A stretch of DNA of 64,000 nt from Chitinophaga oryziterrae. Its GTDB lineage: Bacteria; Bacteroidota; Bacteroidia; Chitinophagales; Chitinophagaceae. Where the stretch lies: contig NZ_WRXO01000006.1 in NCBI RefSeq assembly GCF_009758125.1, forward strand, positions 124,001 to 188,000. The letters are read 5' to 3'. Below are positions 61,039 to 64,000 of this stretch, in pieces. The notes under the pieces were generated by a model. The model was not told the origin of the DNA. It saw nothing but the letters and a program-made list of their open reading frames with translations, and ran no database searches. The first letter of the stretch is position 1. Each line of letters opens with the position of its first letter. The position numbers were made by a program, and so were the translations under genes.

Positions 61039-62538
61039 ATGAGATCAATTTATTTCTTTCTTATAATAATACTGGCATCAGGCTGTAAGAAATTCCTGGA
61101 CGAACAGTCGCAGAACCTGCAATATGCCAACGACTGGCAAAAACTGGAAGAAGTCCTGAACGGTGATGGGTACATGGCCCATATCACAGCTATTAATGGT
61201 AGCAGCTACCGCTCAGACCCTAAATCAGCTTTCTTCCCCTGGTTAAATTCAATGGATGATGATATCACAGAATGTGTAAAATCTCCATATTACTATGATG
61301 CAAGGGATGACGTGTTCGGATTCTATACCTGGCAGGCAAATCCCTTTGTATCTAAAGCCTACAGTGTCAGCAGCGATGATAACTGGCCCAAAGTATATGT
61401 TAGCATCAATGCAGTGAATATCATTGCACAAAAAGCAGCAGAGCTGAAAGACAACCCGGCAGAATTAAAAAGGATCAGGGGAGAAGCGCTTTTCCTGCGG
61501 GCTAATTATTACTTCTACATGATAAACACCTATGCAGTTGCTTATAATCCTGCAACAGCAGCTACAGATCCCGGTGTGCCACTGAAAATAACTGAATATG
61601 TAGAAGATAAGTTCTTCTCAAGATCAACAGTGGATAGTGTCTATCGTCAGATGCTGACTGATTTGAATGAAGCAGAATCCCTGCTGGATGGTGTATCACA
61701 ATCTTCTCTGTACCATGCGGACGTAAACGCGGTAAACATCCTGCAAAGCAGGGTCTACCTCTATATGCAGGATTGGGAAAAAGCGGCGGCGGCGGCGGAT
61801 AAGGTCATCGCCAGAAGACCTCAGCTCTTCAACCTGGCAGGTTATAAAGCGCATACCAGTTTCCTGGCTACGGGTTCTCCGGAATCCATATTCACACAGG
61901 GCGGTAATGCCATGATCTTCCTGATGCCGGAAAATGTCCCCAAGAACTTCCAGCCTTCAGACGACCTGATGAACCTCTACGAACAAACAGATCTGCGTCG
62001 GGGCGCTTTCTTTGAAATAGATAACCTGGGCAAGTTCCGCTACACTAAAATGTACAGGTCTTCTGTTTATAATGTGACGCCTACGGAAATATTCTCTGAT
62101 AACTTCTTCCTGCGTAATGCAGAGGCTTATCTGAATAAAGCGGAAGCTACTGCTATGCTGGACAAATCGACAGATGCTATCGCGGCCATCAATACACTTA
62201 GAAAGTCCAGGTTCCTGCCTGCTGATTACACACCGGTGGATGCAACAGGGGCTGACCTGATCAATTTCATCCGCGACGAAAGAAGACGTGAACTCTGCTT
62301 TGAAGGACACCGCTGGTTTGATCTGAAACGGTATGCCATCAATACGAAATATCCGTTCTCCAAAGTGATCACACATCCTTATTCAGACGTAGCGTATGGC
62401 TCTGCGCCTTTCCTGAAGGCCACACTTACCTTGCTGCCAGGTGATCCTGATTATCTGGTCCCTGTCCCTGCTGCGGCCATCCTGTACAACCAGGGTGTGT
62501 TAAAACAAAATCCCGCACGCCAGGACAGAACATTCTAA
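61039..62538 (+). CDS. SusD/RagB-family nutrient-binding lipoprotein
   Basis: 499 residues with a lipobox ASGC (Cys-15) and KKFLDEQSQN just after. Helical SusD repeats are seen (GEALFLRANYYFYMINTYAVAYN) with the C-terminal SusD block FIRDERRRELCFEGHRWFDLKRYA and PVPAAAILYNQGVLKQNP. It is the surface lid of the SusC partner 11 bp upstream. A (GCG)5 tract encodes AAAAAD near residue 250. Substrate is unknown. Confidence 0.94.
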   Translation: MRSIYFFLIIILASGCKKFLDEQSQNLQYANDWQKLEEVLNGDGYMAHITAINGSSYRSDPKSAFFPWLNSMDDDITECVKSPYYYDARDDVFGFYTWQANPFVSKAYSVSSDDNWPKVYVSINAVNIIAQKAAELKDNPAELKRIRGEALFLRANYYFYMINTYAVAYNPATAATDPGVPLKITEYVEDKFFSRSTVDSVYRQMLTDLNEAESLLDGVSQSSLYHADVNAVNILQSRVYLYMQDWEKAAAAADKVIARRPQLFNLAGYKAHTSFLATGSPESIFTQGGNAMIFLMPENVPKNFQPSDDLMNLYEQTDLRRGAFFEIDNLGKFRYTKMYRSSVYNVTPTEIFSDNFFLRNAEAYLNKAEATAMLDKSTDAIAAINTLRKSRFLPADYTPVDATGADLINFIRDERRRELCFEGHRWFDLKRYAINTKYPFSKVITHPYSDVAYGSAPFLKATLTLLPGDPDYLVPVPAAAILYNQGVLKQNPARQDRTF

Positions 62539-62561
62539 TTCATTTTTAAACAGGAAACTAT

Positions 62562-63419
62562 ATGAAGAAATATATAAGTCTTTTGTTGCTCACCGCGGTG
62601 TTATTCTCCTGCAAAAAGGACCATACACCTGCTCCGTCCGCCAGCATAAATGACCCTTTTATCCGTATGGATAATGCGGCCAGCGATGCAGATCACCAGA
62701 TTTACCTGCTGTATAAATCAACCGGCGTACCTGTATTATATACGGATACCCTTACCACCAGCCCGTTGACGCTGCTGAATGTAGGATATCATATCACCAG
62801 CTACGATTCACTGGTCACCGTACGTTACCTGCATAGCCAGGATGATGTCCTGTCGGGTGTCAATTTCGTCAAAGACGAGATCCTGCCTTCTCTGGGTGCT
62901 GGTTTGCGCCCTTACTCCATATTGCTGGCCGATTCTGTTTACACATATAACATCTACAAACAACAGGTCATCCTCAATGCTTACCTGGGATTACAAACAC
63001 TGGCTGTAGGCAGGGTAGGAGAGATAAAAACAATGCCGGAAGATGTACTCAAAGCATATAAGAAGGATATCTTCAAAAACATTCTGTTGACACAACTGGC
63101 GCAACATGATGATCTGCTGAAAGACTTCTACGCAGTCAGCGCTGCCTACTATAATAAATATGCTTATGGTGATGGAAGTTACCCTGGTTATATTCCCTAT
63201 CAGCCCAAAGAAGCATACGGATTGCTGACAGATGGTACCGAATATCCCGGTTATTATCCTACCGGTGACCAAACAACAGACCTGGCTAATTATCTGGATG
63301 TGGTACTGGTATTATCAGCAGACGAATTCGCACAGAAGTATGCTGATTATCCGCTGGTATTGACCAAATATGATCTCCTGGTAAAAGTATTAACAACTTT
63401 AGAATTTAAAATGCCATAA
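62562..63419 (+). CDS. SusCD-associated lipoprotein, metallopeptidase-like without HExxH
   Basis: 285 residues with lipobox VLFSC (Cys-17). The position in the operon and the overall layout match the putative zinc-binding metallopeptidase lipoproteins often found after SusD. Where those have HEFAHILHQ followed by a YYxxY stretch, this protein has LTQLAQHDDLLKDFYAVSAAYYNKY, so the zinc motif is absent. The C-terminus has KYADYPLVLTKYDLLVKVL. A binding rather than catalytic role is plausible, but this alignment is by eye. Confidence 0.6.
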   Translation: MKKYISLLLLTAVLFSCKKDHTPAPSASINDPFIRMDNAASDADHQIYLLYKSTGVPVLYTDTLTTSPLTLLNVGYHITSYDSLVTVRYLHSQDDVLSGVNFVKDEILPSLGAGLRPYSILLADSVYTYNIYKQQVILNAYLGLQTLAVGRVGEIKTMPEDVLKAYKKDIFKNILLTQLAQHDDLLKDFYAVSAAYYNKYAYGDGSYPGYIPYQPKEAYGLLTDGTEYPGYYPTGDQTTDLANYLDVVLVLSADEFAQKYADYPLVLTKYDLLVKVLTTLEFKMP

Positions 63420-63421
63420 TA

Positions 63422-64000
63422 ATGATCAGATTTCTTTTATCAGCGATGCTGCTGCTCCCTGCTGCGGCCATCGCGCAGGATACCTATTCCCTCAAAGGTT
63501 CCGTTGGGAAGTGGGATGCACCGTCCAAAGTATTCATGTATTATGAAGATGCCAAAGGAGAAAACAGGTTTGATTCTTCGGATGTAAAGAACGGGAACTT
63601 CGAATTCCATGGCTCCGTAGACAAAGCCCGTAAAGCATCTTTACTGCTCACATACAATAAAGTAAAGTTTAAATTCTTTATGGAAGTACTGCTGAAAGTA
63701 CGAAATGAAGAAGACTTTAAAAACGCCAGCTTAGACGTACTGAACTTTTACCTGGAACCAGGTGAAACCAGCATTACCTCTGCCGATTCATTGTATAAGG
63801 CAACCGTAAAAGGCTCCGTGCGGAATACGGACCTATCTGCTTTGAACCACGCCCGTACACCTGTATACAATGATATGAAGAACATTATCTTCAGTTTCAA
63901 TGATGCGGCTTCAAAAGGAGAATTTGATGAAAAATCCATTCTGAAAATGGAAGCAGACTATAAGAAAGATATAGAACTGTTGAAACAGACAGAACTATCC
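63422..64000 (+). CDS. DUF4369/TlpA-like thiol-disulfide protein, partial
   Basis: The frame starts at ATG 63422 and stays open to the window end (193 codons seen). A signal peptide ends near AIAQD. The mature region (YSLKGSVGKWDAPSKVFMYYED and FEFHGSVDKARKASLLLTY) matches the N-terminal DUF4369 beta domain that precedes thioredoxin/TlpA domains in Bacteroidota. The thioredoxin part with CxxC would lie beyond 64000. It starts 2 bp after the preceding stop, so it is in the same operon. Confidence 0.8.
   Translation, partial: MIRFLLSAMLLLPAAAIAQDTYSLKGSVGKWDAPSKVFMYYEDAKGENRFDSSDVKNGNFEFHGSVDKARKASLLLTYNKVKFKFFMEVLLKVRNEEDFKNASLDVLNFYLEPGETSITSADSLYKATVKGSVRNTDLSALNHARTPVYNDMKNIIFSFNDAASKGEFDEKSILKMEADYKKDIELLKQTELS

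Overview
The window reads as a chromosomal segment of a Bacteroidota bacterium, most likely Chitinophagaceae (Chitinophaga or a close relative). The reasons are a SusC/SusD pair driven by an ECF sigma factor and a FecR anti-sigma factor, TonB receptors with carboxypeptidase-like N-domains, several lipoproteins, Bacteroidota-type promoter boxes (TAnnTTTG) and little use of Shine-Dalgarno sites. The taxonomic call is inference from gene content only. No tRNA, rRNA, CRISPR array, transposase or integrase was seen.

Layout. 0-9.4 kb holds housekeeping and miscellaneous genes: an RlmL-like rRNA methyltransferase, DUF2461, HEAT-repeat and LOG-family proteins, an alginate-lyase-like lipoprotein, DoxX, an M2 peptidase, and an orphan DUF4157 protein of the kind linked to contractile injection systems. 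9.4-14.2 kb holds cobW-cobN. 14.2-19.8 kb is a glycerol locus: outer-membrane barrel, GlpF, GlpK and GlpD on the minus strand, with a divergent DeoR/GlpR regulator. 19.8-43.3 kb is a very large cobalamin (B12) island, almost all on the minus strand with 4-bp overlaps. It runs cobQ, cobC-type decarboxylase, cbiB, a cobalamin riboswitch, [2Fe-2S] protein, TonB receptor, NiCoT permease, an SDR-like protein, cbiX, cobI, cobJ-cbiC fusion, bluB, cbiET, cbiG-cobM fusion, cobK, cbiD, a second Ni/Co permease, a ChlI-like AAA ATPase, a vWA protein, cobU, cobT, cobS, cobC phosphatase and pduO; cobB is divergent from cobQ.

The pathway is of the early-cobalt ('anaerobic') type (CbiX, CbiD, CbiG; no CobG), yet it carries the oxygen-dependent BluB. 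It also has a complete-looking CobN plus ChlI/ChlD-type chelatase, so two classes of cobalt chelatase coexist. The riboswitch lies inside the gene run and should control everything from the [2Fe-2S] gene onward, including metal or corrinoid import.

43.3-53.6 kb is an accessory stretch: a GAF protein, a GH43-like enzyme, an SDR with a divergent Crp-family regulator, a lipase, a second Crp-family regulator with DoxX, and a compact three-gene ADP-ribose cassette (macrodomain, putative ADP-ribosylation protein, NADAR). 53.6-55.6 kb is rearranged DNA. It has three tandem 189-bp units, each carrying a long hairpin whose stem ends co-vary; a fourth copy sits alone inside the B12 gene run. Beside the array are broken DUF4239 gene pieces and a chimeric-looking ORF. 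55.6-64 kb is a nutrient-uptake locus: ECF sigma, FecR, SusC with STN domain, SusD, a lipoprotein, and the start of a DUF4369/TlpA-like protein that runs off the window.

The least-explained items are the hairpin array, the ADP-ribose cassette, the frame break between the AAA and vWA chelatase genes, and a four-fold octapeptide repeat inside CobS.
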